Of a stretch of 64,000 nucleotides of DNA, positions 10,857 through 22,314 are shown piece after piece. The notes under the pieces are model-generated. The model saw only the letters and a list, made by a program, of their open reading frames with translations. It had not been told where the DNA came from and did not search any database. Both the position numbers and the translations under genes were made by a program. The DNA comes from Peromyscus leucopus (taxonomy: Eukaryota > Chordata > Mammalia > Rodentia > Cricetidae): the NCBI RefSeq assembly GCF_004664715.2, contig NC_051072.1:45554142-45618141 (forward strand), written 5' to 3'. Each line of letters begins with the position of its first letter. The first letter of the stretch is position 1.

Positions 10857-11837
10857 GAGGTTCCTTTACACAGGGCTTTGCTGAGGATAACTGAATCAAC
10901 ATAGGTGAGAAATGCAGATTCTTTAACCCATTCTGTAGTAGATAAATGATGAAGACTCCACATTATGCCTTTATTTCTTCTTATGAGAGAATGGTTTGTT
11001 GTAACTAAGAGAAAAATTCTGGTCACACTGTCTCTTTTCTTCCATGCTACTGAGCATCCATGTAGTGGCTGCTCCTATGGCGTGTTTGGGGATCTCCCCT
11101 TGCTGCTGTGGGGGCCCTGCTCTGGAACTCTAGAGAGTGAAGCTTTGTTCCTGTACCCTGGAGGACTGCTCCACGTCTTGTTTATGAGAGTTCTCCAAGT
11201 GTTCTTTCTGTGAAATTTTCTTCTTAGCCCCGCGGCTTTGGGCGGGGTCTTTTACAAGACCTTTGACACCCAAGAGTCATTTCCTGCTCAGATGTCTAAG
11301 AGTTTTGTCATTGCTCAGAATGAGGAGTCCACTGCAGTTTTGCAGCACTACTTAACACACGGATGGGGAGGGACTCAGAGGCGTGGTTCTTTAGTCACCC
11401 ATTGTCCACTAGGTTACAGTCAGCAGAGGATGCAGAAGATGCCAAGGCAGAAGATGCAAAGACTTATGACAGAATCCCAGTCTCCAAGGAATCTGCAGTC
11501 TGATGAAGAAAGTCAGAGAGTTATGGAAGCATGTGATCACAGCTTTGCTAGCAGTATGCGGGCTGAAGATGAAGGCACTATGGGATCAGAGAAAGGCTAC
11601 TTAATCCAGGAAGGTTGAAAGCATACGACATTTTGCTAGATAGTATAATTCTTCAGAAAGTTGATTATACCCTAAGATGTTCACGTCTCTGTATTAAGAA
11701 ACTGGGAAATACTGTACTATGTTTGCCAAGGGAGCATCCTGTTGTTCTATTTCATTAGCCCTTAAAGTATGAAATATCCTAGGGGATGTTTAGGGAATAT
11801 TCCCTACAAAGATCTTAACAGAGCTGATGCTGGCTGC
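10857..11837. other. Unique non-coding DNA
   Basis: Contains a 126-codon plus-strand open frame (11238-11618) with no recognisable motif and no supporting signals; treated as chance. A small GC hairpin (GCCCCGC...GCGGGG) lies at 11227-11247. Confidence 0.5.
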
Positions 11838-12290
11838 AAGCCAGAGAAGTGGGAAGAAGAGCCAAAACAGTATGTACCAAGGCAGAAGACAAAAGGCAGA
11901 GGTGCAGGGCGTATGTGCATATGAAAGGGGTGGGGCTGGAAGGGAAAGGGGTGAAGCGGGAGGAGGGGGTGGCTGGGGGCGACCATGGAGAACCTCATCT
12001 CCTGAGTGAGCAGCCTAGATATTGTGTGGAAGGCATGAAAGAAGATGAGATAATATTGGTCTTTGAACGGGAACAAGACAAGATTAGATTTCCAGGGGAT
12101 GAAATGAACAGACAAGGCTGGAGGCAGGAAGAGCCGGGGGAAGACTGATGGAACCAGGGCTGTGAACATGGCCGCACAGGCTTAGACGAGAGTGATGGAG
12201 GGTTGGGAAAGGAAGGAACGGTTCATTAGACAGATAGTTGATTAGATGGGATTTGGTGACTGGACAACAGAGGGATGAGGAAGAGGTAGA
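11838..12290 (+). mobile_element. Possible ancient mammalian repeat
   Basis: Purine-rich sequence resembling an old mammalian interspersed repeat in its tail (GTTGATTAGATGGGATTTGG). Family not assigned; compare 54190-54560. Confidence 0.3.
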
Positions 12291-12359
12291 AACCCCCTTT
12301 CCTTGGCCATCAGCCTTGCATGAATCTAAGTTGACTTTTATGAGAAAATGGGTTTTTTG

Positions 12360-12445
12360 GTATATATGATACTGGATATTGATTGAACTCAGGGCCTCAC
12401 AAAGAATAGGTCAAAGTTCTATTGCCATGATATATCCTTAACCCA
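12360..12445 (-). mobile_element. B4/ID-like fragment
   Basis: GATTGAACTCAGGGCCTCAC followed by a degenerate ATATCCTTAACCC resembles the minus-strand promoter end of ID/B4 SINEs. Confidence 0.45.
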
Positions 12446-12470
12446 ATAATTACTTTTAGGTAAATATGAT

Positions 12471-12916
12471 TGTGATGTTTAGTTTTGATTGTCATATTGA
12501 CACACTATAAAACCACCTGGGAAAGGCATCTCAGTGAGGGATTGTCTAGATTAGATTGGCCTGTGAGCTTGTTCGTGGGGGATTTCCTTAATTTGGGCTA
12601 ACTGAGGTGGGAAGACCCACCTTGCATGTGAGCAGTACTGTTTTTATGGCTGGACCCTGAGCTGAATGAAAATGAGAGAATGAACTGATGACTGGCATGA
12701 CGTATTATTAACTCATTGAGCACTAACATCACACAACAGTTCATTGCTCTGTGCTCTCGACTGTGAATGGAATATGACTGTTCGCTCAGGCTCCTGCCAC
12801 TGCGACCCTTCTGCTATGACAGTCTGCAACCTGGAACTGTGAACAAACATATACCTTTTCTCACACAAGTTGTCTTTGTCAGGGTATCTTATCTTAGCAA
12901 CAGGAAAGAAAACTAT
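12471..12916 (+). mobile_element. MaLR-like rodent LTR, copy 2 (diverged)
   Basis: Starts TGTGATGTTTAGTTTTGATT and keeps GATTAGATTGGCCTGTGAGC and a relic tail near AGCAACAGGAAAGAAAACT. More diverged than copies at 897 and 62224. Confidence 0.55.
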
Positions 12917-13384
12917 GAAAAAGTCCAAATACAAAATGATGTAGGGACAAGATAGACTTTCCCTTCAAATCCCCACTGTGTGGAATAACTTCTAACTGAG
13001 AAGTCTTATGGGGCAAATTCTTTGAGACTTTCTATTCCAAGGAGATACACGGACTTGTCTATCAACTGATGTGGGGCTCGGGCCCTGTCATCCTTTAGAA
13101 CAGGTCCCTTGCCAGCTGGGAGCAGACCACACCTAGGGTTGGCAGTATTGGAGTCAAGGAGCTCTGTCTATTGCCACCCCACTCTGGAGTGAGAGACCCG
13201 GGCTGTCTAGGAGTGCTATTGGCTTTTGCTGTCTCATTCGTAGGAAATCTGAGTGCATGCTGAACCTTGGTAAATTCTCAGAAGCAGGATGTGTGGACTA
13301 TGACCTCCTCCAACAAGAGAAGACAATGTGCTGTGGCGGAAGTGGGGAAGCTGTTTCCAGTTCTTCCCTGGGTCTAGCTGGTTG
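12917..13384. other. Unique non-coding DNA
   Basis: Nothing recognised. Confidence 0.5.
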
Positions 13385-13554
13385 GTTTTTGTTTTGTTTT
13401 GTTGTTCTTCTTCTTCTTGGTAGAACAACTCGGCAAAATAAAATTCTAGTTTATTATTGGACATTGTTTCATCATCAATCAGGCTAATAAGTAAATACAC
13501 AGCAACCTTGTGGACAGAAAGAAAGAACCCTGTTATCTTTAGCCTTTTAAACCG

Positions 13555-13607
<53 letters not shown>

Positions 13608-14390
13608 CTGAAATAAGATTGTTTTGTTTTTGTTATTGAGTTTTTTTGGGGGAGCAAGGTCTTTTTCTCCTATGAGATTGTAATAAACATGGTCACACCA
13701 TAAGCAAAGTCAGAGTAGGACAGAGAAATCCTTGAAGTATGGTTTGGCTACCCATCATTGTTAAAAATGACCAAGACCTAACAATATGTACAAAACTATA
13801 AGATATAGATAAAAAGTACAAGTTTTCCTTTTGAAGTACTTTTAAGACAAATAAAATAAGGCCTTGGAAGTCTGGCTTCTCCTCTCCTCCCAGTGTCAAA
13901 TTCACATCGTGGTTTTAATGGCGTGGCGGAGAGTGCATGTCATCTGTGGTGGCACTGCCCATTCTGGCCTTGTGGGCTGCTTCTCTACTTGAAGGTGACC
14001 ACGTTTAGATTCTGCAACAGGAAGTAGAGTGACAGGTCATGGCAGCGTTGACTTTAGCCTTTCTTCTGCTGCTGTGGACTCATCCTCGTGGGGCCTCTGC
14101 TTCTCTGTGTCCACACCATCATGCTCATCATCTCCAGCTGTCTCGGTCTCATCTTCACCTCCATCTTCTTCCTCGCCATCCCCTTCCTCCTCCTCTTCCT
14201 CACCATCCCCTTCCTCCTCCTCTTGCTCTCCAACTTCTCCCTCTTCTTCACCTGCCTCACTGTCTGCCCCCTGCTCCCCTTTTTCCTCATCATCCTTCCC
14301 ATTGGCAGGTGCGTCTCCTCCACAACTATCTCCTTCTTCAAGTCCTGGCTAATGATCTCCCACAGCTGAGTATGACACGGTGGGACATGC
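13385..14390 (-). pseudogene. Ptma-ps: Processed pseudogene of prothymosin alpha (Ptma)
   Basis: Read on the minus strand, this is an intronless copy of Ptma mRNA. The initiator is mutated to GTG at 14378-14376 in an otherwise good context (CCACC GTG). Two small deletions follow in the N-terminal coding part and shift the frame. Downstream, the acidic core is still readable as Glu/Asp-rich sequence (GDGEEEEEEGDGEEEDGGED) followed by a remnant of the nuclear-localisation tail (VDTEKQR in place of VDTKKQK). The normal stop after DEDD is lost and the frame runs on to a TGA near 14039. The 3' UTR is recognisable over its whole length (for example AATCTAAACGTGGTCACCTT near 14000), with the AATAAA signal (TTTATT on the plus strand near 13450) and a decayed A-rich tail at about 13385-13424. 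A (CA)n tract at 13556-13604 sits inside the 3' UTR. A retrocopy, not expected to make protein. The 5' boundary is uncertain by about 20 bases. Confidence 0.9.
13556..13604. repeat. (CA)n microsatellite inside Ptma retrocopy
   Basis: Pure CA run within the pseudogene 3' UTR; parental-like 3' UTR sequence resumes on both sides. Confidence 0.98.
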
Positions 14391-14394
14391 CAGT

Positions 14395-14989
14395 CACCAG
14401 TTACGGTGAGTGGGAAGAAAGTGAGAGTCTGAGACTCTGGTCAGCAAGCTGCTGGAATCTACAAGGCCATGAAGGAGGCAGCAGCAGACAGTCAGACCTG
14501 GGAAAAATGCAAAGATGGATTTTTGGAGCAGGCCAGTCAGTAGACTCCGGCCTGTTTTTACCATCGGCTTCCTTCTACTCATAATGCAAACTAACTCATC
14601 ATCTGGTATCACACCCAAGCCATCTTATCCATCCTCTTCTGCAGAATTTCAGATTTTCCTCTCAACGTTGAGCTGTGTCTGTCTCTCTCTTGAGGCACTT
14701 CTGCACTGTTATATTCCATTCTCCAGACAAGGATGCTACCTACTCTACTTCTAAATCTTACTGAGCCTCAGTATCTTTGGAGCTGTTGGTTAAGTTCCTG
14801 GCTCACCCATCCTGTATTTCTGAGTCAAGAGAACAGAGCCACAACCTAGGAATCAGCATTTTAACAGCAGCCCCCTCCTTCAGAACCCCAGTGGCTCTGG
14901 CTTGTTGAGGAAACCATGCTTTGAGCAGCCCCATGTTCGGCTACTGCAGAATAGTACTGTTCTCCAACCATAAGACCTGGGCTGAGTTG

Positions 14990-14991
<2 letters not shown>
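14395..14991. other. Non-coding DNA with a possible MER5 fragment
   Basis: Mostly unrecognised. Positions about 14775-14880 (GGAATCAGCATTTTAACAGCAG) resemble a MER5-type hAT remnant. Confidence 0.4.

Positions 14992-15041
<50 letters not shown>
14992..15041. repeat. (CA)n microsatellite
   Basis: Uninterrupted CA run 16 bp upstream of an LTR. Confidence 0.98.
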
Positions 15042-15042
<1 letters not shown>

Positions 15043-15057
15043 ACCCTACCAGGTCTG

Positions 15058-15408
15058 TGCTGTAGAATAATCCTGTGAATATGTATTACTCTCATTGGTT
15101 AATAAAGAACTGATTGGCCTGTAGCTGGGCAGGAAGAGATTGAGCAGGAGAGCCAGAGTAGGAGGATGCTGGGAAGAAGGGCAGAGTCAGGAGTCTTGAG
15201 CAGATGCAGAGAGGAGCAAGATGGGCATGCTGTACTGAGAAAAGGTACCAAGCCACATGGCAAAAACAGATAAGAAATATGTGTTAATTTAAATGTAAGA
15301 GTTAGCTAGTAACAAGCCTTAGCTATTGGTCAATCATCTATAATTAATATTGAGTCTTTGTGTGGGTTATTTGGGAACTGGTGGGTGGAAAAGAAAAGTC
15401 CGCCTATA
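15058..15408 (+). mobile_element. ERV solo LTR, family A, copy 2
   Basis: 351 bp starting TGCTGTAGAATAATCC and ending GTCCGCCTATA. Flanked by a perfect 6-bp target duplication GGTCTG (15052-15057 and 15409-15414), as for class II ERVs. Contains TTGGTTAATAAAGAACTGAT and TAAGAGTTAGCTAGTAACAA. No adjacent viral coding sequence. Confidence 0.93.
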
Positions 15409-15489
15409 GGTCTGTGCCTTGGGACAAGTGTCTTCAACTCCCTGGATTTGGCTTAACTTTCCCTTTTTTCTCTTCTCTTCTCTCTTCTC

Positions 15490-15612
15490 TTCAGAGGGAG
15501 TCTCATTATATACCCCACATCCGGCCTACCTTGAACACATTTGTGACTTCCTGTTTCAGCTTACACTGGAATTGCAGGCATATACAACCAAGTCTGTCTT
15601 TTTTTTTTTTTT
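15490..15612 (-). mobile_element. B1/ID-like SINE remnant
   Basis: AGGGAGTCTCATTATATACC, then GGAATTGCAGGCATATACAACC and a T-run at 15599-15612; minus-strand B1-like and strongly decayed. Confidence 0.45.
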
Positions 15613-15780
15613 GTCTGAGAATTTTATACATGCATATAATGTACTGTGATCAAATCCCCTCTTTTATCCTCTCCTCCAGTTTCTTGCCATCTACCTACTA
15701 CTGTTCCCTTTCAACTTCATATATGCCCTTATTTTTCAAAGCCACTGAATCCACTTAGTGAATATGGCTGTAGAATAACC
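15613..15780 (-). mobile_element. LINE-1 3' end fragment
   Basis: AGAATTTTATACATGCATAT followed by AATGTACTGTGATCAAATCC and CTCTCCTCCAGTTTC is the minus strand of a rodent L1 3' terminus (compare 58930-59245 in plus orientation). Confidence 0.55.
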
Positions 15781-16983
15781 TATTGAAGCATGGATTACCT
15801 TTCAGAAACTGCAACTCAGGGTCTTATATATGCTACCACTAACACCCTGACCCCTGTTTCTTCCTTCTAAGCGTGGAGGAACAGGGAACAAACCTGGAGA
15901 GATATTGCCCTTGACTTCCTAAACTTCCTTGCACAAATATCTCTCTTTCTTACCTTCTGCATGCCCGAATACTAACTGCCCTCTCTCTTTCTCTGGTACC
16001 CAAGCTCTTGAAGATACTTAGTAAGGACAGCAGGCGCAGGCAGATGGCTGCTGCTCCCTCTCATCCCCCTGAGCTGCGTCTTACCAGTAAGTCTCCCCCG
16101 CCTCTCCAGCTCTCACCCATTTTTTTGTAAGGAGTGTCCCAAGGGCTCTTCTTTCTCCCCAGATGTCAGGCCTAGCCAATTCTCCCACATTTGAACATGT
16201 GAACTCATTTCCAGCTCACAGAGAAACCTAAATCCACAAAAAAGTAATTATCTGTCTCTACCACCAAGCCTCCAGGCTCAGCTGCGGCCATGCACCGCCT
16301 TTTCTGTTCTTTTTGCTACATCGTCTTGTCTCCTGGCTGGCTGAGTTATCTCTTTTTGGATGCTCCGAATTCTCTCTTTCATGACTTACTCCTTCAAGGC
16401 CCCATCTTTTCTGTTCCTTTATCTCTTCCTCTCTACGATGTATTTCTGTGGCCGAGCGGTTAGTACTAATAGCAGACTGATATAAGACTTTCAGTGCTCT
16501 GCACATGTATCAACATAATTTGATATATCACTGATATGTATGCGTTTGAAAAAAATGTGGAAGTTGTCAGGATGAAAATGGAGTCACTCGTATCAATGCC
16601 AGCAAGCAAACAAAAACAAACAACAACGATAAAAACCACATCAGTAAATAAGCTGAGTGGTTACAAAACAGGACCACACACATGGCCACCTAATGGAAAT
16701 TGTCCCAAAGACTCTTCTCGAACCTCAACCTTGCTCAAAGGGCACCGTCACCTTATCAGAAAGTATGTTGACAAGGATATCTGCCCACATCTGTCTTACC
16801 TCAGACTGACACTACTCATGGCTTCAAGATAGCTGATGTCATCCTCCTCAGCTTTATCTGTAAATCTTGCTCTTGCTTCACCCCTTTGGAGGCACTCACA
16901 GATTTTGTGGGTGTGTATTCCCACTGCAACCCTCTGCTACTTCCAAATGAGCGCCAATATTGGTTGGGGGAAATCTGTCAGCT

Positions 16984-16988
<5 letters not shown>
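15781..16988. other. Unique non-coding DNA
   Basis: Nothing recognised; includes an isolated tRNA A-box look-alike at about 16450. Confidence 0.5.
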
Positions 16989-17042
<54 letters not shown>

Positions 17043-17074
17043 ATATATATGTATGTATATATATATATATGTAT
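16989..17074. repeat. (TG)n(TA)n compound microsatellite
   Basis: TG run to about 17038, then alternating GTATATAT/TATA steps. Confidence 0.97.
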
Positions 17075-17949
17075 GAAGGGGGCAGAGTTGCTATGTTATT
17101 TGATTTATTCTAGGAACTGGGCATTAGGTGATGGTAGGAGAAAAGTCAAGGCCGGCTGTGTGGGCGGCATGGGGAAGGGAGGAATCAACTGAGAAGGTGG
17201 CTATACGACCTGGCTTACTCACATGGGCCAAGGTGATCACAAGTGTCCTTTCAAAGAGAGACATGGGGAGACATAACTATGGTAGCAGGCAATGTGGTGA
17301 TGATTAGAATGACATGAAGAAAGGGTCATGGGCCAAAGCATGCAGGGTGGCCTCCAGATGTTAGACAAAAGACAAGGAAATGAATTCCACCCCCAGAGCC
17401 TCCAGGAGATAGGAGCCTTGCAGATGGTGTTTTGTCGACTGGCAAAGATGGTTTTGGGCATCTGGCCTCGAACTGTAAGAGGGTAAGTGCATCCTGTTTG
17501 CAGCCTCTGCGATTTGTCACAGGAGCAAGAAGGAACACATACAGTCATCCAGCCACAAAGTGAGGGTGTGGCGCTGCATCCCTGGAGAAGTCTGGGAGCA
17601 CTGCTGTCCCTGCAATGTGGTCTTTGTAGAGCTCTAGCTAAGCATCAATGCTGGGCTGAGGTCTGAGCTGCTTGGTCAGCAGGCCAGAAGCAAGAAGTGC
17701 CAGAGTGTGTGGAAGGCAGCTGCGGCTCACTACCTGCCTCTCCGGATGAACTTACTCTTCCTGTCACGGAGACTAGCAGATATTAAGAAATGGCATTGTT
17801 GATTTTCACTTTCTGAATCTTATTCAGAGAATTAGACCAGTGTGGGGAAGAGTACCCCTGGAACCCACTGTTTCCAGCTTAACTAACTTGGCCAGCACAT
17901 TCCAACCAGGGGTCCCCTGGGCTTGTATGCGGTCTTGCTGGCTTCTTCT
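17075..17949. other. Unique non-coding DNA
   Basis: Nothing recognised. Confidence 0.5.
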
Positions 17950-18260
17950 CACTTAACATTGCTACAAAGCATTCACTTATATCATCAGACATTCTTCCCA
18001 ACTAATTTACAACCCTGGTAAGCCGTTACCTATTTAACCTTCGTCCATTATGTTTTCTAGTTTCCTGTATCACTAAGAGTGCTGAAGTAGCTCTGTGAAT
18101 ACGAATTCTTATCAGTGCCTGTGACACTTCCTGGGAATGGATTCCTAGAAAGGGGATTACTCGGTTAAAGGAAGTGATCTTGATACTTCCTGCCAAACTG
18201 CTTTCCAGGCTGGCTGTATCCACTTTGATTCTTAATAACTCTGGGTGCAGCCAGCCAGTG
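17950..18260 (-). mobile_element. Ancient LINE-1 fragment
   Basis: TGGGAATGGATTCCTAGAAA, GGGGATTACTCGGTTAAAGG and CTGCCAAACTGCTTTCCAG match the minus strand of an old mammalian L1 3' region. Confidence 0.6.
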
Positions 18261-18639
18261 TTAGGCATTATGTTTTCGGTCTTTCAAAGGAGCACTTCTT
18301 GATAGTTTCTGGTTTTCTTTGCTACCGTGGAATTGGGGATGAGGTGAGCCTGCACACTGGTCTCCAGCTGGATGTCTCCTCTGGAAGCACTCTTGTCCCT
18401 CCCTGGACTTTCCTGAGGCACCTTCAGAAGCCACATTTTAGAGGAGGGTGTTCCGATAGGGAATATAGCTTTCATTCAGTTGGTATTATGGAGAACAGTG
18501 TTGCTTGACAATTAAATACATTCTCAATGAATATTTTGCATACAAGGTAGACTTCTGTTTTAGGTCAGATATTGACAAGAGAGAGAGAGCAAGCAAGCAA
18601 ATGACTATTTTCAGATATAGCTAGCAGGTCTCTGGCAGA

Positions 18640-19170
18640 ATCACAATTAGCATTCACTCTGCTGGAACTTTCTGCCATGGTTAAGACATTTCAAAGTGCC
18701 AGATTCAGCGTCTTAAGCATGGTGAGTGTGCAATCTTGGCTTATTGCTGAAACACATTAAGTGGCTGCTCACCATCATGGATATCTTAATTAATAAGAAT
18801 CATTTTTATCACTTGGAACTTTAAAATCATCTTTTTGATTCTCAGTTTTACTGCAACAGAGATAAAAATAAAACACAGTTCTGCAAAGCTGATGCAACCT
18901 AAGGGGGATACCTCTCACGTCTCAGAGGTCCATGCCGGGAGTGATTAAGCAGTCTGTGCTGCGTGTATTCCCAAATTTATATTTCCGTTGAAACGGAATG
19001 GTTAGATGGATAAGCAGTAATTGCTACACTGAGAACAGAAATTAATACTGACTTATCTCCTCTCCAAACGGCAAGGTGTATTTTTATGTATAATCTCAGA
19101 ATGCTAATAAAACAATCTAGTTTCCATTTCTCAAAATTAGAGAAGCCTGCAATTCTGATGACTATTCTGC
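18640..19170. other. Candidate conserved non-coding block
   Basis: Over 500 bp free of repeats, AT-rich, with clustered homeobox-like motifs (CTTAATTAATAAG, GATTAAGC, GTAATTGC, ATTAATAC). Resembles developmental enhancer sequence, but that is an inference from composition. Confidence 0.35.
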
Positions 19171-19309
19171 TTTAAAAAAAAAACATTTTAGAGTTATCAG
19201 GCTGTCTGAGCTCTTTAGTGAACTTCTGCATTAGATAAGCCAGCATGCAAACAAATATCCATGTAGCACATAGAAGGAGTAGTAAGGGGGAGGGTGACAG
19301 AAATAACCA

Positions 19310-19450
19310 GAGGGGCTCCAAAATCAGTTGCGTCAGCATCATCTTGCAACTGATCAGAAATTCAAATTTCTTCTAAGACCTAAGGGTTAGGAACTCAGGG
19401 GACAGGGCAGGGCAGTGTGTGTTTTAATAAACCCTCTGATGCACCTTCAG
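19310..19450 (+). mobile_element. MER5-type hAT remnant
   Basis: CAGCATCATCTTGCAACTGA, GAAATTCAAATTTCT and GTGTTTTAATAAACCCTC follow the MER5 consensus order. Confidence 0.6.
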
Positions 19451-19469
19451 TGTATTTAAGGACTGCATG

Positions 19470-19595
19470 CCTTCTTTCACAAATGGGGAGGTGAAGCCCA
19501 GAGAGGTTAATTATCATCACCCAAAGCAACGGAGAAGTCAGTGGCACTACAGAACCAGAATGCCTGGTTGCTAGACAACTTCAGTAGTCTTGCTA
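19470..19595 (-). mobile_element. MIR SINE remnant
   Basis: AAATGGGGAGGTGAAGCCCA, AGAGAGGTTAATTATCATCA and AGAACCAGAATGCC match the MIR minus strand in order. Confidence 0.65.
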
Positions 19596-19599
19596 CAAC

Positions 19600-20399
19600 A
19601 AGCTGCCTCCCTGAGATGCCAAACAAGGATGGCAGTATGTTTAGCATGCTCTGGCCTCACAGAGAGGCAAGACATCAGGTAACATATTTTTGAAAGGAAT
19701 GCTTAATGCTTCAAGAAGCCACTTAGGCGAAGCTTATCCACCAGCTCCTCCATGATCTGGATGAACTAAATCCCTGGACTCTATAGTTTAATCTGAAGCA
19801 TTTGGGAGAGTTCTTGATTGTGATTATAAAAACATGCAAGAAGGTCTATGCAAACGCCACCTGGATAGCTGTTATGGAAAACCTAAGGCTGTAACTTTAT
19901 ACCTTTGAGAGGATTGTCATGTTCAAATGGCTGTAATCCCCGACAGCAGGGACAAATGTCAGGAAACATTACCTAATTGGACCTGCACAGTCTACCTCTA
20001 TGATCTGTAAAGAGAAACTTCTTCAGTTCAAATGGGAAACTTACCATAACTGCAATTGGAAAAGAATCTTTTGAAACTCGCTCTTATGTCATGTGAAGAA
20101 TCTCAAGGATGATAAAGAAAAAAATGAAGTAGTTTCTAGCTCATGATGACCTTATTAAGCAATTAAGTATCTCTGTATTTAATCAAGTTATATTGAACAG
20201 GATGGAAGGAGGCATTTGGACATTTATTTGACTGAATCCTTTTCAAAGTCAGCAAGGACACCAAATCTTGTCAAGATCAAGGCAGTGATATCCCACTTTT
20301 CACAGTAGTTCCTGGTCCAGCAAGGAACAAATGAGCCATATGGCACTGTCTTTGCTAAAATAGAGGTCTATGTGCACAATGTAAACATACATCAAAAGT
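19600..20399. other. Unique non-coding DNA
   Basis: Nothing recognised. Confidence 0.5.
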
Positions 20400-20885
20400 G
20401 TTCAAGGCACCGGGACTCCTCAGCCATAGAGGAGTCATCTCTGTCTGCTTGCATCTCTCATAGCTGCATTGGTCAGGATAGAGACACTCCATACCTGTTC
20501 ATTAGCGTATTAGTTGATAAGTAAATCGTGGTGCATCCACACAACGGACACTGATTAGTGCTGGAAAGGAATGACAGATGTGTGCCACAGGACCCCAGAC
20601 ATGCCAAGTGAAAGAAGCCAGAGGCCAGAGGCCCCATGCTTTTTGCTTCCATTTATATAAAACTTATAGAAAGTGTAGATTATAGTTGAATGGGGAAAGA
20701 AGACATTGGCCTGTAGCAAATAATCACAGAATTCTCATAGATTCAAGTGCCCATCTTGGCGACCCCAGTATGCCACTAGAAGATCAGGATGAGATTGAGA
20801 GAACATTGTACCAGCTTGTACCAGCACTGGTTAAAGGACATACAGTGTGAGCCTCTCATTCAATGTCAGATTTTCTAATGATTAC
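20400..20885 (+). mobile_element. Ancient LINE-1 3' end, duplicate copy A
   Basis: ATAGCTGCATTGGTCAGGAT, GCTGGAAAGGAATGACAGAT and AAGTGAAAGAAGCCAGAGG follow an old mammalian L1 3' order. It shares long near-identical stretches with copy B at 22315. Confidence 0.75.
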
Positions 20886-22314
20886 ATTTGAAAAATGTGG
20901 TGGCCCTCAGAAGCTTCCTAGTAAGACCTTACTCAGGATCAGAGAATCTCAGCTTGTTTTACCCAGCAGGGCTGCCATAAGGAGATGATTTGGCCATGGG
21001 CATGTTTACTAGGTGTTTGGAAGGGTCTACACTTGACTGTACTGTGTGCTTTGATCTTGCAAGGGGGAGGTCTTTTGCCTCTCCCCTTGGCATATTATAA
21101 AAAGCCCTTTTAAATAATGCTCTTGGAGGCTGGGTATTGAGCCAGGGCCCTCCCAAAGCTATCCTGTGTCTCTGTTTTCTTATTATCTCTTTCTTTCTAC
21201 CTAATATTTCCTAATTCCTCTTTCCTCCACCCAAGAATACTTCAAAAGGTAGGAGCAGGTCAGAGCTGGACTCCAACAGACTCCCACAGAAAAGTATAAT
21301 GAGAACAGTGAATTTTAATTTTACTGTTAGTTTTGTTTAATCTGGTATATATACAAAATATTATTTCAACAAGTAACCAATATATTTTTAAAACTGAGAT
21401 TTTATATTTTTTATACTGTCTTCAACAGCCAACCATATATTTTATACGTAGATACTCATCTTAACAATACAATTTTCAGCATTCACTTAGCTACATGTGG
21501 CTAGTGACTTCAGCATCACATACAGCAGGGATGGATTCACCTTCTCCTGGATGTGATTTTAGATGTCTGCCTTGTCTACCTCCACTCCAATCCCACTTCC
21601 TAGTTATCACACTTCCCCTCTGATCTCCACAAACAACTCTTACAGAACGCCATGCTGTTTTGTGTTGCTCCACTCCCATTTCCCCCCCTCCTTTCTCTCC
21701 CTGGAGCCCAGGGCCTTAAATACCAGCTGACGATGATGACTCTTAGATTCCCACTTCCACTGAGACCGCTCTTCTGAGTCTTTATATCCAATTACACAAT
21801 CAACTTCTGTCTTGTCTATCTAATAGGTGCTGAAAGTGTATACTACCATTGAAATGAGCACTGATTGTGGAACCTAATGACACTATCCTACATTCCTTTA
21901 ATAAGCCCTACTCATGGCAGCAAGTAGCAATAGCACTTACCTGGATATTCAGCTAAATGTCTCTCTTCTCCCCAGTCCACATCTAATCCACCAGCTGACT
22001 TTGTGATCCAATGTATGGATAGTCTTCTCCACCACCCACAAGACCACCTCCCTGGTGCTTCACAATGATGGTCTAACCAGTTCTTCTTGCCTGTCATGTA
22101 TCTGCCCTCTAGAAAGAGATGAGGTTTGAAATCATAAACCATGCTCATGGCTCCTCCATTAGTGAAAAGGACAAGAAGAGTGTGTTCATTATCATTAGTT
22201 ATGAGGAAATGCAGACTAAGTCCACAGATATGCAGTAGGATGGCTGTCATCAATAAGACAGACAACAGCCAATGTTGTGACTGTAACATAGCACAGTTGC
22301 CTTCAGAAATAACT
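20886..22314. other. Non-coding DNA between the two L1 copies
   Basis: No gene recognised; short minus-strand open frames near 21491-22289 have no recognisable motif. Confidence 0.5.

Noticed and set aside
11238..11618. 126-codon plus-strand open frame
   Set aside because: No family resemblance, no promoter or splice context; length is within chance for this much sequence.
14029..14584. Plus-strand Ser/Pro or His/Leu-rich frames of 107-181 codons
   Set aside because: They are the antisense of the Glu/Asp-rich core of the Ptma retrocopy.
16440..16475. tRNA A-box-like sequence GTGGCCGAGCGGTTAGTAC
   Set aside because: No B box (GGTTCGAATCC type), no cloverleaf pairing and no terminator T-run downstream; chance or a tiny tRNA fragment.
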